In this document: positions 17,350 through 26,913 of the stretch, piece after piece
How the letters are laid out: every line of letters begins with the position of its first letter
Position numbering within the stretch: position 1 is the stretch's first letter
Assembly: GCA_023953835.1 (NCBI GenBank)
Contig: JAMLJB010000001.1
Coordinates: forward strand, 930,001-994,000
DNA length: 64,000 nucleotides
From: Rhizobiaceae bacterium
GTDB taxonomy: Bacteria; Pseudomonadota; Alphaproteobacteria; Rhizobiales; Rhizobiaceae
Reading direction: 5' to 3'
Position numbers and translations under genes: made by a program
The notes under the pieces: generated by a model
Told to the model about the DNA's origin: nothing
The model's input: the letters and a program-made list of their open reading frames with translations, nothing else
Database searches by the model: none

Positions 17350-18173
17350 AACCTGCTGATGTGGCCCCAGGCATCTTCCGCCGTTTCCGCATAGTCGATG
17401 ATGTCCTGATCGCCCGGAGAAATGGTGCCCTGCTCGGCCAGATAGTCGAGGTTGAAGGCATGCTGCCAGAACTCCTTGCCGAACAGGATCACCGGCACGC
17501 GCTCCATGCGCCCGGTCTGGATCAGGGTCAGCGTCTCGAAGAACTCGTCCATCGTGCCGAAGCCGCCGGGAAACACCGCGACAGCCTTGGCGCGCATGAC
17601 GAAATGCATCTTTCGGATCGCGAAATAGTGGAAGTTGAAGCACAGGTCCGGCGTCACGTAGATGTTGGGCGCCTGTTCGTGCGGCAATACGATGTTGAGC
17701 CCGATCGAGGGCGCGCCGACTTCGGCCGCCCCCCTGTTTCCAGCCTCCATCACGCCCGGCCCGCCGCCGGTGACAACGACGAATTCGCGATAATACGACT
17801 CCGCCGAATGCTTCGAGCAAAGCTGCGCGAACAGCCGCGCCTCGTCATAGTATTTCGAGTTCTTCAGCAGATTGTCGCGCTGCGTCTCGTTCTTCGCCGC
17901 CCACGCCTCGCCGCCCGGTTCCGGCAGCCTCGCGCCCCCGAACATCACCACCGTCGAACGTATGCCGCGTTCCGCCAGCGTCAGTTCGGGCTTCAGAAGT
18001 TCCAGTTGCAGGCGGACCGGGCGCAGGTCGCGCCGGGTCATGAAGTCCTCGTCGGTCCACGCCAGCTTGTAGGTGGGTGAGCGCGTCTGCGGCGTATCGG
18101 GAACGCTCTTTGCGCGTTCGAGATCCTCGTCCGAATGTGGCAGCGGCGTCCAGCCAGCCTTGTCCTGATTCAT
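17328..18173 (-). CDS. LOG-family / TIGR00730 protein, 281 aa
   Basis: Rossmann-fold protein of the LOG (lysine decarboxylase-like) family; characterised members release cytokinin bases by hydrolysing nucleoside 5'-monophosphates. Signature motifs are GGGPGVMEAGNRGA and PGGFGTMDEFFE, with the nucleotide-binding Arg/Glu residues intact. The ATG at 18173 has AGGGAA just upstream; the longer open frame to 18425 has no homology and runs over dapD. The protein has an extended N-terminus of about 80 residues relative to short plant-type LOGs, as in other bacterial homologues. Physiological role here unknown. Confidence 0.85.
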   Translation of the reverse strand: MNQDKAGWTPLPHSDEDLERAKSVPDTPQTRSPTYKLAWTDEDFMTRRDLRPVRLQLELLKPELTLAERGIRSTVVMFGGARLPEPGGEAWAAKNETQRDNLLKNSKYYDEARLFAQLCSKHSAESYYREFVVVTGGGPGVMEAGNRGAAEVGAPSIGLNIVLPHEQAPNIYVTPDLCFNFHYFAIRKMHFVMRAKAVAVFPGGFGTMDEFFETLTLIQTGRMERVPVILFGKEFWQHAFNLDYLAEQGTISPGDQDIIDYAETAEDAWGHISRFYELDAS

Positions 18174-18310
18174 TCCAAATTCCCTAATACTGACCGCGTC
18201 ACACTGTGCCGCACGCGCGATTGACCCACCCCGTCGCTTGACATAGGGTCCGCCGCGCTTTCCAAGCCACTGTCCTGAACAGCCCTTAACACCGCGTAAC
18301 GGAGCAATCC

Positions 18311-19165
18311 ATGCCGAAGCACGATCTCGCCGCACTCGAAAGCACCCTCGAGAAGGCGTTCGACGATCGTGAATCGATCTCGACATCGACGCGCGGCGAG
18401 GTGCGCGAGGCGGTGGCGACCGCACTCGACCTGCTCGACAAGGGCATAGTGCGCGTCGCCGAGCGCGCGCAGGATGGCCAGTGGAAGGTCAACCAATGGC
18501 TGAAAAAGGCCGTGCTGCTGTCCTTCCGCCTGACCCCGATGGACGTCATCAAGGGCGGTCCCGGCGAATCGGTCTGGTGGGACAAGGTTCCTTCGAAGTT
18601 CGACGGCTGGGGCGCGATGGAGTTCGAGAAGGCCGGCTTCCGCGCCGTGCCCAACTGCGTCGTGCGGCGCTCCGCATATGTCGCGCCCGGCGTCGTGCTG
18701 ATGCCCTCCTTCGTCAATCTCGGCGCCTATGTCGATGCGGGCACGATGGTCGACACCTGGGTAACGGTCGGCTCCTGCGCCCAGATCGGCAAGAATGTGC
18801 ATCTGTCCGGCGGTGTCGGCATCGGCGGCGTGCTGGAGCCGATGCAGGCCGGGCCGACCATCATCGAGGACAATTGCTTCATCGGCGCCCGCTCCGAAGT
18901 GGTCGAGGGCTGCATCGTCCGCGAAGGCTCCGTGCTCGGCATGGGCGTGTTCATCGGCAAGTCCACGAAGATCGTCGACCGCGCGACCGGCGAGATCTTC
19001 TACGGCGAGGTGCCTGCGCATTCCGTCGTCGTGGCGGGCACCATGCCCGGCGCGCCGCTCGCTAACGGCAACCCTGGTCCGAGTCTCTATTGTGCCGTCA
19101 TCGTCAAGCGTGTCGATGAGAAGACGCGCTCGAAAACCTCTATCAATGAATTGCTGCGCGATTGA
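18311..19165 (+). CDS. dapD: Tetrahydrodipicolinate N-succinyltransferase, 284 aa
   Basis: Transfers succinyl from succinyl-CoA to tetrahydrodipicolinate in the succinylase branch of DAP/lysine synthesis. An N-terminal helical domain (to about residue 105) is followed by a left-handed beta-helix made of hexapeptide repeats ([20 protein letters not shown]..., [20 protein letters not shown]) and the C-terminal [21 protein letters not shown]. Full length. dapE lies 550 bases downstream, so both succinylase-branch enzymes are close together. The stop overlaps the TTG start of the next gene. Confidence 0.96.
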   Translation: MPKHDLAALESTLEKAFDDRESISTSTRGEVREAVATALDLLDKGIVRVAERAQDGQWKVNQWLKKAVLLSFRLTPMDVIKGGPGESVWWDKVPSKFDGWGAMEFEKAGFRAVPNCVVRRSAYVAPGVVLMPSFVNLGAYVDAGTMVDTWVTVGSCAQIGKNVHLSGGVGIGGVLEPMQAGPTIIEDNCFIGARSEVVEGCIVREGSVLGMGVFIGKSTKIVDRATGEIFYGEVPAHSVVVAGTMPGAPLANGNPGPSLYCAVIVKRVDEKTRSKTSINELLRD

Positions 19166-19563
19166 AGAACCGCATCGACTATATCTGGTTGTTCCTGAAG
19201 CCGGCGGGCAGGCTCACCCGCCTGCCCTATTTCCTCGCGACCATGCTGATCTCGGTGATTTCCAGCTTTCTGGTCTATCGCCATGTGCTTTCCTACCTGC
19301 CCGCCGATTCCGTCGATCCATGGCAGACGCCGGGGCTTGAGGAACTGATCACCGTTCTCTTCTTCGCAACGCTCTGGCCGATGATCGCGCTGTCGTCCAA
19401 GCGCCTTCAGGACATCGGCAAGCCGCCGATCATTTCAGTCGCCATCGCATTGCCGGTCGTGTCGATGATCGCCTACATTGTGCTCAGCCTTTATCCGGGC
19501 ATGGACGGACCGAACAAATATGGCGTCGTGCGCAACCGCCCGCCTGCGTCCGGAGCCTCGTGA
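19162..19563 (+). CDS. DUF805 membrane protein, 133 aa
   Basis: Small integral membrane protein with three or four hydrophobic helices. The family pattern is seen in [16 protein letters not shown] at residues 13-28 and in [14 protein letters not shown], the conserved R(L)xD region between helices, then [11 protein letters not shown] near the C-terminus. Function is unknown for the family. The TTG start overlaps the dapD stop (TTGA), a strong sign of translational coupling with dapD. It is unclear whether this reflects a functional link to DAP synthesis. Confidence 0.8.
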   Translation: MKNRIDYIWLFLKPAGRLTRLPYFLATMLISVISSFLVYRHVLSYLPADSVDPWQTPGLEELITVLFFATLWPMIALSSKRLQDIGKPPIISVAIALPVVSMIAYIVLSLYPGMDGPNKYGVVRNRPPASGAS

Positions 19564-19658
19564 GCGGTCGGCGATCCGGCGGCGATCGCGTTCACTATCC
19601 CAACCGCTTTTGCGCTGAGGATCAATTGCGGACGGTGACAGACATGCTGCTTTGCACT

Positions 19659-19702
19659 AGAGCGTTTCATGGTCGGACGGAAACATCCGGCCACAACGCT
19701 CT
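19659..19702. repeat. Short palindromic intergenic repeat (hairpin)
   Basis: AGAGCGTT at 19659-19666 pairs with AACGCTCT at 19695-19702; inside, TGGTCGGA (19670-19677) pairs with TCCGGCCA (19686-19693) with one G-T pair. The outer arm shares TAGAGCGTTTC with the ends of the 271-bp element at 1124-1394, so both belong to one palindromic family. It lies 13 bases before the dapE start codon and its transcript could influence dapE translation or termination. Confidence 0.7.
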
Positions 19703-19714
19703 ACCGGTCTGCGC

Positions 19715-20902
19715 ATGAAACTGCCCGTCGATCCCGCCGAAAATCTCGCCGCGCTCATCCGATGCCCGTCCGTGACGCCTGCGGAAGGCGGTGCGCTGAT
19801 GGCATTGCAGGCGATGCTGGAACCGATGGGCTTTTCGACGGAACGCCCCGTGTTTTCCGAAGACGGCACGCCGGATGTCGAGAATCTCTACGCCCGCCTG
19901 TCCGGCAACGGGCCGCACCTGATGTTCGCGGGCCACACTGACGTGGTCCCGGTCGGCGACGAAAGCGCGTGGACGCATCCACCCTTTTCCGCCGCCGTCA
20001 GCAACGGCCAGATGTACGGGCGCGGCGCGGTGGATATGAAGGGCGGCATCGCCTGCTTTGTCGCCGCCCTTGCGCGCCACATCGAGCAGGGCGGCAAACC
20101 GAAAGGGTCTGTTTCCCTCGTCATCACCGGCGATGAGGAAGGCCCGTCCGTCAACGGCACCGACAAGCTGCTGAAATGGGCCGCCAAACGCGGCGAGAGC
20201 TGGGACGCGGCCATCGTCGGCGAGCCGACAAACCCGAACGCACTCGGAGACATGGTCAAGATCGGGCGGCGCGGCTCGCTGTCCGGCACTATAATCGTGC
20301 ACGGCGTGCAGGGCCATTCCGCCTATCCGCACCTTGCCGACAACCCTGTGCGCGGCATGATGAGCCTGCTGGACGCGCTTCTGGTTCCGCCCTTCGACAC
20401 GGGCACGAAGGATTTCCAGGCGACCAATCTTGAAATCACCACGGTCGATGTCGGAAATCCGGCGGTCAACGTGACGCCCGGCAAGGCCACCGCCACCTTC
20501 AACATCCGCTTCAATGACACATGGAGCGCGGAAACCCTTCAGGCCGAGATCAACAATCGCCTCGACCGTGCGGCGCAGCGCACAAAATATCGCAAGGGCA
20601 AGACCGGGCCTGTGCGCTTCGACCTCATCTGGCGCAACCGCGTGAGCCATGTCTTCCTGACCCGGGACGACAGGCTCGTGAACACGCTTTCGCAGTCTAT
20701 TGCCGCCGTCACCGGCAGGAAACCCGAACTCTCCACCTCGGGCGGTACATCCGATGCGCGCTTCATCAAGGACTATTGCCCTGTCGTCGAGTTCGGCCTC
20801 GTGGGCCAGACGATGCATATGGTGGACGAACGCGTGGATCTCGCAGACCTCGAAACGCTGACGCGCATCTACCAGCGCTTTCTTTCGGACTGGTTTGGAT
20901 AG
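19715..20902 (+). CDS. dapE: Succinyl-diaminopimelate desuccinylase, 395 aa
   Basis: Zinc-dependent M20 hydrolase that removes succinate from N-succinyl-LL-DAP. Metal-site motifs are [40 protein letters not shown] and the closing [12 protein letters not shown]; the lid/dimerisation domain lies between. Full length for the proteobacterial enzyme. The ATG at 19715 follows an intergenic hairpin (19659-19702), which leaves little room for a normal leader. The next gene begins one base after the stop. Confidence 0.95.
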   Translation: MKLPVDPAENLAALIRCPSVTPAEGGALMALQAMLEPMGFSTERPVFSEDGTPDVENLYARLSGNGPHLMFAGHTDVVPVGDESAWTHPPFSAAVSNGQMYGRGAVDMKGGIACFVAALARHIEQGGKPKGSVSLVITGDEEGPSVNGTDKLLKWAAKRGESWDAAIVGEPTNPNALGDMVKIGRRGSLSGTIIVHGVQGHSAYPHLADNPVRGMMSLLDALLVPPFDTGTKDFQATNLEITTVDVGNPAVNVTPGKATATFNIRFNDTWSAETLQAEINNRLDRAAQRTKYRKGKTGPVRFDLIWRNRVSHVFLTRDDRLVNTLSQSIAAVTGRKPELSTSGGTSDARFIKDYCPVVEFGLVGQTMHMVDERVDLADLETLTRIYQRFLSDWFG

Positions 20903-20903
20903 A

Positions 20904-21494
20904 ATGTCCGGGAGCGGATCTGTGCAGGAAGCACTCGCAGGCGCAACGCGGATGATGTTCGGAAAGCCCGACGGGCTTCGCCGGATGGACCTTTCCGTCG
21001 ACGGCTTCTGGGATTCCTTCGCCGCAATCCCGCTTGCGGTGCCGCCGCTGCTTGTCGGATGGATCGCCTCGGCAAGCGACTATCTTTCGACCCCCGGCGC
21101 GCATGGAACACGCTTTTCCGTGATTTCGGCAAACGGCATCATCGAAATCGCGGCATGGATTCTTCCCCTGGTCGCGCTTGGATTGGTCGCGCGCAGGGCC
21201 GGGATAGCCGACCGGTTCGTGCCTTATGTCGTCGCCACCAACTGGGCGTCGGTCATCATTGCCTGGTACATGCTGCCCATCTCGCTGCTGCGACTGTTCA
21301 TGCCGGACTCCGACGACCTCATCGCGGCGGTCTCGCTCCTGGTTTTCCTCGCCACGATGTTTTTCGTCTGGCGTCTTACGAATGTGGCAATCGGCAAGGG
21401 TGCGGCAGTCGCCACCGCCGTCTTTACGGCCATGTTCGTTGCGTCGATCATGACGGTTTATCTCTTCGCGTGGCTGTTCGGCATCGACGCCTAA
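20904..21494 (+). CDS. Conserved membrane protein of unknown function, 196 aa
   Basis: I do not recognise a named family. There are about five hydrophobic segments, beginning with [20 protein letters not shown] and including [20 protein letters not shown] and [20 protein letters not shown]. The start is taken as ATG at 20904, immediately after the dapE stop; an in-frame TTG at 20895 overlapping dapE is the alternative. The arrangement suggests co-transcription with dapE. It converges on truA, with the stop codons overlapping (21491-21494). Similar proteins occur, as I recall, as rhizobial hypothetical transporters, but this is uncertain. Confidence 0.7.
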   Translation: MSGSGSVQEALAGATRMMFGKPDGLRRMDLSVDGFWDSFAAIPLAVPPLLVGWIASASDYLSTPGAHGTRFSVISANGIIEIAAWILPLVALGLVARRAGIADRFVPYVVATNWASVIIAWYMLPISLLRLFMPDSDDLIAAVSLLVFLATMFFVWRLTNVAIGKGAAVATAVFTAMFVASIMTVYLFAWLFGIDA

Positions 21495-22234
21495 TAATCC
21501 ACTTGCGCGAGATAGAGCCCCTCCGGCGGCGCGATGCCCGCACAGGCCGCGCGGTCTTGCGCGTCGAGCGCCGCCTTGACCGCGTCCGGCGGCCAGCCGC
21601 CCTCGCCCACGCGCTTGAGCGACCCCACCATGGACCGCACCTGGTTGTGCAGGAAGGATCGCGCAGAGGCGTGGATTTCGATCGCATCTCCCGAGCGCAC
21701 CACGTCAAGCCTGTCCAGCGTGCGCACCGGGCTCGTGGCCTGGCACTGCGTCGAGCGGAACGTGGTGAAGTCGTGCTTGCCGAGAAGCGGCTGCGCGGCC
21801 TCGTGCATCGCTTCGGCGTCGAGCCGCTTCGGCACCCACCACACCTTGCCGGCCTCCAGCGCCGGAGGCGACCTTCGGTTCAGGATACGGTAGACGTAGT
21901 GGCGCGCCTTCGCGGAAAAGCGCGCGTCGAAATCGCTCGCCACGGGCTTTGCCGCCAGGATCGATACGCGTTCGCCATTCAGCCGCAGATGGGCATTCAG
22001 CGCATCGCGCACCTTGTCGGGCTTCCACTCCCGCGACAGGTCGATATGGGCCACCTGCCCCGTGGCGTGAACGCCGGCATCGGTGCGCCCTGCTCCGCGC
22101 AGCTTGCCGTCTTCGCCGGAGAATGCCAGCAGGGCCTGCTCGATCGCTGCCTGAACCGTGTGATGGCCCGCCTGCCTTTGCCACCCGGCATAGGGCGCTC
22201 CGTCATATTCGATGTCGAGGCGGAACCGGTGCAC
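21491..22234 (-). CDS. truA: tRNA pseudouridine(38-40) synthase, 247 aa
   Basis: Modifies uridines 38-40 in the anticodon stem-loop of many tRNAs. Motifs: [17 protein letters not shown] at the start, catalytic-Asp motif [17 protein letters not shown], and the C-terminal [17 protein letters not shown]. The GTG at 22234 gives the family-standard N-terminus and length; the frame is open upstream, but that part overlaps the preceding acetyltransferase gene. It is the last gene of the minus-strand cluster def-fmt-GNAT-truA. Confidence 0.94.
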   Translation of the reverse strand: MHRFRLDIEYDGAPYAGWQRQAGHHTVQAAIEQALLAFSGEDGKLRGAGRTDAGVHATGQVAHIDLSREWKPDKVRDALNAHLRLNGERVSILAAKPVASDFDARFSAKARHYVYRILNRRSPPALEAGKVWWVPKRLDAEAMHEAAQPLLGKHDFTTFRSTQCQATSPVRTLDRLDVVRSGDAIEIHASARSFLHNQVRSMVGSLKRVGEGGWPPDAVKAALDAQDRAACAGIAPPEGLYLAQVDY

Positions 22235-22239
22235 GTCGC

Positions 22240-22749
22240 TCAGGCGGCAAGCTGCGTCCGGAACGGCTCGGCATAGACCAGCCTGCCGCTTTCCGGCGCG
22301 CTTCCCCAATCCAGCGCCTGCAGCGCGTCGCACTGGTAGTCGCTCTCGAACCCGGCGGCCCTTTGATGGCTGTATCCGAAACGGCCATAATAATCAGGAT
22401 CGCCCAGCACGATGGACAGCGTTTCGCCTAGCGCCTTGAGCCGCAGATGCGCTTCGCGGACGAGCGCGCCGCCGATACCCGTTCCATGAAAGGAGGGCTC
22501 GACAGCAAGCGGCGCAAGCGCCACAGCAGCCGCGCGGGAACCTTCCTTTTCCACATAGAGGCGCGAAAAGAGGATGTGGCCCACCACCGCGCCTTCTTCT
22601 TCGGCGACCAGTTCCAGCACCACATCCGCATTGTCCACCAGGGCGTCGACCAATCCAGCCTCGGTGTCCTGCCCGAACGCATGTTTCTCGACCTGGCGAA
22701 TTGCGGCGCGGTCGCGCGGGGTCGCCATCCTTATCGACATCATGCTCAT
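22240..22749 (-). CDS. GNAT-family N-acetyltransferase, 169 aa
   Basis: Single-domain GNAT protein. Residues [16 protein letters not shown] start the fold; [20 protein letters not shown] carries the acetyl-CoA loop (HGTGIG), and [14 protein letters not shown] is the family's final strand, which resembles the YhbS subgroup. Its ATG overlaps the fmt stop as ATGA, and its own stop lies five bases before the truA GTG, so it is built into the def-fmt-truA operon. Substrate unknown; whether it acts on a protein or a small molecule cannot be told from sequence. Confidence 0.85.
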   Translation of the reverse strand: MSMMSIRMATPRDRAAIRQVEKHAFGQDTEAGLVDALVDNADVVLELVAEEEGAVVGHILFSRLYVEKEGSRAAAVALAPLAVEPSFHGTGIGGALVREAHLRLKALGETLSIVLGDPDYYGRFGYSHQRAAGFESDYQCDALQALDWGSAPESGRLVYAEPFRTQLAA

Positions 22750-23669
22750 AGCAATTTGATTCCTTTTTCCAGTTTCACGCCGCGCAGGAAATCCTGGGCA
22801 GCCATCGGCCTGCCGCCTGCCCTCTGCACCTCGACCAGACGCACGGCGCCCTGCCCACACGCGACGGTCAAGCCGTCGTCCAGAAGGGTTCCCGGCTCGC
22901 CGGCCCCTTCCGCCAGGGCGGAACGCAGCACCTTGACGCGCTCAGCCCCGGGAGCCATTTCGTACCAGCCCCCGGGGAACGGCGACAGGCCGCGAATATG
23001 GTTATGCACGTCAATAGCCGGCTTCGACCATTTGATGCGTGTTTCCGCCTTTTCGATCTTGCGCGCATAGGTCACGCCGATCTCGGCCTGCGGCACCAGC
23101 GGAAGCTCGGCCCGTTCGAGTTTCGCCAGCGCTTCGACCATGAGTTTCGCGCCCGCATCCATCAATCGGTCGTGCAATTCGCCCGCCGTCATGTCCGGGC
23201 CGATCGCGATGCGCGCCGTCAGTGCCACCGGCCCCGTATCCAGCCCCGCTTCCATCTTCATGACCATCATGCCGGTTTCGGCGTCGCCCGCCATGATCGC
23301 GCGCTGGATCGGCGCGGCTCCCCGCCAGCGTGGCAGGAGCGAGGCGTGCCCATTGTAGCAGCCAAGCCGCGTTGCGCCCAGAATCGCGGGGGGCAGCAGC
23401 AGGCCATAGGCGACCACGACCGCGACGTCAGCCTTTAGCGCGCGAAACGCTTCCTGCGCTTCGACATCTTTCAGCGACAGCGGTGTGCGCACCTCGATTG
23501 CGCGCCGCTCGGCTTCCTGCTGAACCGGCGAAGCCACCATTTCCAGTCCGCGCCGCCCTGCCGGTCGCGGCGGCTGCGTATAGACGGCAACGACCTCATG
23601 GCCCGCATCGCAGATGGCGCGTAGCGTCGGTACGGAAAAATCCGGCGTACCCATGAAGATGACACGCAT
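22746..23669 (-). CDS. fmt: Methionyl-tRNA formyltransferase, 307 aa
   Basis: Formylates initiator Met-tRNA using 10-formyl-THF. The catalytic domain shows [36 protein letters not shown] (with the catalytic Asn and His) and a C-terminal OB-like tRNA-binding domain from about residue 205. The ATG at 23669 matches the family's start; a GTG at 23687 overlapping the def stop as GTGA is an alternative that adds six residues and would couple translation to def. Paired with def, as in most bacteria: one adds the formyl group, the other removes it. Confidence 0.95.
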   Translation of the reverse strand: MRVIFMGTPDFSVPTLRAICDAGHEVVAVYTQPPRPAGRRGLEMVASPVQQEAERRAIEVRTPLSLKDVEAQEAFRALKADVAVVVAYGLLLPPAILGATRLGCYNGHASLLPRWRGAAPIQRAIMAGDAETGMMVMKMEAGLDTGPVALTARIAIGPDMTAGELHDRLMDAGAKLMVEALAKLERAELPLVPQAEIGVTYARKIEKAETRIKWSKPAIDVHNHIRGLSPFPGGWYEMAPGAERVKVLRSALAEGAGEPGTLLDDGLTVACGQGAVRLVEVQRAGGRPMAAQDFLRGVKLEKGIKLL

Positions 23670-23683
23670 TGGAGAACCCGTTT

Positions 23684-24205
23684 TCACACCGCCGGGGAGC
23701 GGTCGCGCGCGAGCTTCTTGAATTTCTTCACGACCATATCACGCTTCAGCTTGGAAATGTGGTCGATGAAAAGCACGCCGTTGAGATGGTCGATTTCATG
23801 CTGGAGGCAGGTCGCGAGCAGCCCCTCGGCCTGCATCTCCTGCTCCTTGCCGGAGCCGTCCACATAGCGCACGCGCACCGAGGCGGGCCGCTCCACCTCG
23901 GCATAATAATCGGGAATGGAAAGGCACCCTTCCTCATACACCGAACGCTCGTCGGAGGATTCCACGATCTCCGGATTGATGAACAACTGAGGCGCTTTCG
24001 GCTCGTCCTCCTTTGCGAGGTCGATGACCAGCATACGCAGCGGCACGCCCACCTGTATCGCGGCAAGGCCGATGCCCGGCGCATCGTACATCGTTTCGAA
24101 CATATCGCGCGCCAGCGTCTTGATGCGCTCATCCACGCTCGCCACAGGTTCGGAAACCTGACGAAGCAAGGGGTCGGGAAGAATGACGAGCGGCTTGATC
24201 GACAT
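23684..24205 (-). CDS. def: Peptide deformylase, 173 aa
   Basis: Metal-dependent removal of the N-formyl group from nascent proteins. All three motifs are present: [24 protein letters not shown] with the metal-binding Cys, and [14 protein letters not shown] with the HExxH metal ligands. This is a type 1 enzyme of normal length. The ATG at 24205 is preceded by AGGTGAGG; an upstream in-frame start at 24214 is less likely. First gene of def-fmt-GNAT-truA, divergent from rmuC across about 100 bases. Confidence 0.96.
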   Translation of the reverse strand: MSIKPLVILPDPLLRQVSEPVASVDERIKTLARDMFETMYDAPGIGLAAIQVGVPLRMLVIDLAKEDEPKAPQLFINPEIVESSDERSVYEEGCLSIPDYYAEVERPASVRVRYVDGSGKEQEMQAEGLLATCLQHEIDHLNGVLFIDHISKLKRDMVVKKFKKLARDRSPAV

Positions 24206-24307
24206 TCGCCTCACCTAAGGCGTAGGCAGGCAAGCGTCAACCGTTTCTCCTGTCAAATGTTCATGCTTTGATCTGGTGCGGCGCCGCGAATCGGTTATGG
24301 TGTCCCC

Positions 24308-25552
24308 ATGAACGACCTGTCCAGCCTGCTGTCCCAGCCCGTCCTGCGGGTCGGCACCACGATGATCGACCTCGGCGACGCGCTGCTGATCGGTGTCGGG
24401 TTCTTCGCATTGCTGCTCTTCGCGCTTGTCGCGGCGCTGTGGCGTTCGGCGCGGGCGCGCGCCGTGGCGGCCGCCGAAGCGGCGGACCGTGCGCGCGACA
24501 TGGAAGGCCGGATGGCAGGAATCCTGCAATCGCAGGCTGAGCTTCAGGGAAGGCTCGGCACCGTCGCCGAGGTTTTTGGCGCGCGGCAGGCGGAACTGAC
24601 CCAGTCGCTCAGCCAGCGGCTCGATGCGATGACGGGGCGGATCGGCCAGACCATGGCGGAGCAAAGCCGCGCCACCCATGAAAATCTGACAAAGCTTCAG
24701 GAGCGTCTGGCGGTCATCGACACCGCGCAGAGCAATATCCAGTCACTGGCCGGACAGGTCGTGCAATTGCAGGCGATTCTCTCGAACAAGCAGACGCGCG
24801 GGGCATTCGGCCAATCGCGGATGGAAGCGATTGTCGCGGATGGCCTGCCCTCCGGCGCGTACCAGTTTCAGGCGACGCTCACCAATGGCAGCCGACCCGA
24901 CTGTCTCGTGAAGATGCCGAACGACACGCCGTCGCTTGTCATAGACGCAAAGTTTCCGCTCGAATCGTGGAACGCCATCCGTGCCGCGGATGGGCCGGAG
25001 GCGCAGCGCTCCGCCGCGCAGGCTTTCCGGCGCGACGTGGAAGTCCATATCCGCGATATTGCGGATAAATATCTGTTGCGCGGCGAGACGCAGGACACGG
25101 CGTTCATGTTCGTGCCGTCGGAATCGATCTTCGCTGAGATCCATGAAAATTTCGAATCGCTCGTGCAACGCGCCCATCGTGCACGCATCGTCATCGTGTC
25201 GCCTTCACTGCTGATGCTTTCGATCCAGGTGATACAGGCGATCCTCAAGGATGCCCGCATGCGCGAGCAGGCTCATCTGATTCAGGGCGAAGTGGTGCGG
25301 CTTATGGAAGACGTGAGCCGTCTCGACGACCGCGTGCGCAAGCTCCAGAACCATTTCGGGCAGGCCGCCAAGGACATCGACGATATTCTCGTTTCGACCA
25401 ACAAGGTCACCAAGCGCGGCCAGAAGATCGAAGCGCTTGAATTTGCCGGCGAAGGCGATTCGGCTGAGCGCGAAACGGGCGCGCGGCCCGCTTCCCGTCC
25501 GGCCGAGACGCCGCAGGGATCGCTGCGCCTGCGGGTTGTCGACGAGACATGA
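24308..25552 (+). CDS. rmuC: DNA recombination protein RmuC, 414 aa
   Basis: RmuC family, implicated in limiting DNA rearrangement at inverted repeats. An N-terminal TM helix (about residues 21-42) is followed by a coiled coil rich in Ala/Glu/Gln/Arg to about 150 and the conserved nuclease-like domain: RGAFGQSRMEAIVADGLP, RPDCLVKMPNDTPSLVIDAK (D and K of a PD-(D/E)XK-like site), then FMFVPSESIFAEIHENF. The C-terminal tail is polar and probably disordered. Alone on its strand and divergent from def. Confidence 0.92.
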   Translation: MNDLSSLLSQPVLRVGTTMIDLGDALLIGVGFFALLLFALVAALWRSARARAVAAAEAADRARDMEGRMAGILQSQAELQGRLGTVAEVFGARQAELTQSLSQRLDAMTGRIGQTMAEQSRATHENLTKLQERLAVIDTAQSNIQSLAGQVVQLQAILSNKQTRGAFGQSRMEAIVADGLPSGAYQFQATLTNGSRPDCLVKMPNDTPSLVIDAKFPLESWNAIRAADGPEAQRSAAQAFRRDVEVHIRDIADKYLLRGETQDTAFMFVPSESIFAEIHENFESLVQRAHRARIVIVSPSLLMLSIQVIQAILKDARMREQAHLIQGEVVRLMEDVSRLDDRVRKLQNHFGQAAKDIDDILVSTNKVTKRGQKIEALEFAGEGDSAERETGARPASRPAETPQGSLRLRVVDET

Positions 25553-25640
25553 GGTAAGCACACCGGATTGTCGCGCTTTGCCTTGAAAAGGTCATCAGTG
25601 CAGAATCATCTCACCTCGAACGTTGCAGGGAGAATTGGCG

Positions 25641-25754
25641 ATGGCCAAAGGTGCGTCGAAGCCCAAGAAGGAAGTTCGCAAACCCAAGAAGGATGCGAAG
25701 AAGCCGGCAGCGGCTGCAAAGCCCGCTTTGGGAGCGAAGCCGAAGGCAGGCTGA
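25641..25754 (+). CDS. Small Lys/Ala-rich basic protein, 37 aa
   Basis: The frame reads MAKGASKPKKEVRKPKKDAK followed by an Ala/Lys/Pro-rich tail, with 13 lysines and no hydrophobic core. GGGAG at 25628-25632 stands eight bases before the ATG. I recall similar short KPKK-rich hypothetical proteins in rhizobia, but the role is unknown; the composition suggests nucleic-acid contact or disorder. Reality as a gene rests on the ribosome binding site and on composition unlike the shadow frames. Confidence 0.55.
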   Translation: MAKGASKPKKEVRKPKKDAKKPAAAAKPALGAKPKAG

Positions 25755-25817
25755 ACGCAGATTTCGGTTGCGCTCGCCGCGTTCCTTGAAACACAGGCCC
25801 TCAGCCAGTATGTGAGC

Positions 25818-25864
25818 AGCGCAGGGACGGCCCTGCGTTATCGGCTTTCGGACGGGACGACCCG
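25818..25864 (+). promoter_or_regulatory. Guanidine-II (mini-ykkC) riboswitch
   Basis: Two hairpins each expose an ACGR tetraloop, the hallmark of this class. The first has a 9-bp stem (25818-25826 with 25831-25839, core GCAGGG-ACGG-CCCTGC); the second has a 4-bp stem (25853-25856 with 25861-25864, CGGG-ACGA-CCCG). Both loops match ACGR exactly and the linker is short. The sugE/gdx ribosome binding site GGAGGG follows at 25875-25880, so guanidinium binding is expected to raise expression of the exporter, probably at translation. Placement before a SugE-type gene is the classical context. Confidence 0.9.
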
Positions 25865-25887
25865 CCATGTGGATGGAGGGTCATTTG

Positions 25888-26202
25888 ATGGCCTGGGTTT
25901 ACCTGTTCATCGCGGGCGTGCTCGAAATCGGCTGGGCAATCGGTCTCAAATACACTGACGGCTTTTCGAGATTGTGGCCGACGGTCTGGACCGTCGGGTG
26001 CATGCTTGCGAGCATCGTACTGCTTGGCCTTGCGCTCAAAGCGCTACCCGTTGGGACCGGCTATGCGGTATGGACCGGAATCGGTGCGGTGGGCACCGCG
26101 ATCCTCGGCATTCTTCTGCTCGGAGAGCCGACAACCGCAATGCGCGTCGGCAGCATCGCACTGATCGTTGCGGGAATTGTCGGTCTGAAGCTCGCCAGCT
26201 GA
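25888..26202 (+). CDS. sugE: SMR-family guanidinium exporter SugE/Gdx, 104 aa
   Basis: Four-helix small multidrug resistance protein that acts as a dimeric antiporter. The SugE/Gdx subtype is indicated by [20 protein letters not shown], with the essential Glu13 and Trp16. The start was moved to the ATG at 25888, preceded by GGAGGG with ideal spacing; the in-frame ATG at 25867 lies directly on the end of the riboswitch and has no site. The guanidine-II riboswitch upstream makes guanidinium the likely physiological substrate, although the gene is traditionally named sugE for quaternary ammonium resistance. Confidence 0.93.
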   Translation: MAWVYLFIAGVLEIGWAIGLKYTDGFSRLWPTVWTVGCMLASIVLLGLALKALPVGTGYAVWTGIGAVGTAILGILLLGEPTTAMRVGSIALIVAGIVGLKLAS

Positions 26203-26262
26203 CATCGAACAGCGCCGCCGCGGCAATGCCGCGACGGTCCTTTGCACTCTATGCTCCCGGGA

Positions 26263-26682
26263 TCAGCGACCGGGCGGTGCGCGGCGCGTGCGAGACTTGC
26301 GTGCCGCATAGCGCGCATCTCGCTTGGCCTTCTGCGCGGCTTCGAGTGCAAGCTGGGTGGCCAGCCGCTCTTCTTCTTCCTCCGCCTGAACGCGGGCGAG
26401 TTCTTCGGCTTCCAGTTCAGCCTTCACCCGGGCGGCTTCGGCCTCGGCTGCACGTAGCGCCCTTTCTTCGGCGTCCCGCGCGTCGCGCTCGGCTTTCTGC
26501 CTTGCCTTTTCGGCCTCGCGCTTTTCGCGGGCTTCGATGATTGCGCGTCGTTCCGCCGCCCTGGCCTGTACGGCCGGATCGTCTGCGGAAGGCTTTGATT
26601 TGAATTTATCGAGAAGCGCCTGCTTGGCAGCATTGGCCGCATCGCGCCGCTCGGCAAACGAGAGGTCTCTGTAAATTGCCAA
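26263..26682 (-). CDS. DUF6481-like coiled-coil protein, 139 aa
   Basis: Nearly all charged residues and Ala: after MAIYRDLSFAERRDAANAAK there is a long Ala/Glu/Arg/Lys helix (about residues 45-125) and a basic tail. This fits the rhizobial family I know as DUF6481; the name is from memory and not checked. No catalytic motif or signal peptide is present. A coiled-coil structural or nucleic-acid-associated role is possible. It converges on sugE/gdx across 60 bases. Confidence 0.7.
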   Translation of the reverse strand: MAIYRDLSFAERRDAANAAKQALLDKFKSKPSADDPAVQARAAERRAIIEAREKREAEKARQKAERDARDAEERALRAAEAEAARVKAELEAEELARVQAEEEEERLATQLALEAAQKAKRDARYAARKSRTRRAPPGR

Positions 26683-26913
26683 TTTTGTCTTGTCCTGAGG
26701 AGATAGTCCGCGCCTTACATACTCATGCGACGCAAGACTTCAAGGGCAAAATTGACCAAAACGGCATTGCAATCCTGCCATGTCGCAGGTGCAAAGCAGC
26801 TTTTTAGCGCCAAAGCCGCATCGGGTTGAGGCAAAGACACGCATGTCATGTGCTTGCATCGTGCCCGGCATGTCCTACATCAGGCGTTCGTACCACCATC
26901 GCGACAGGTCCCC

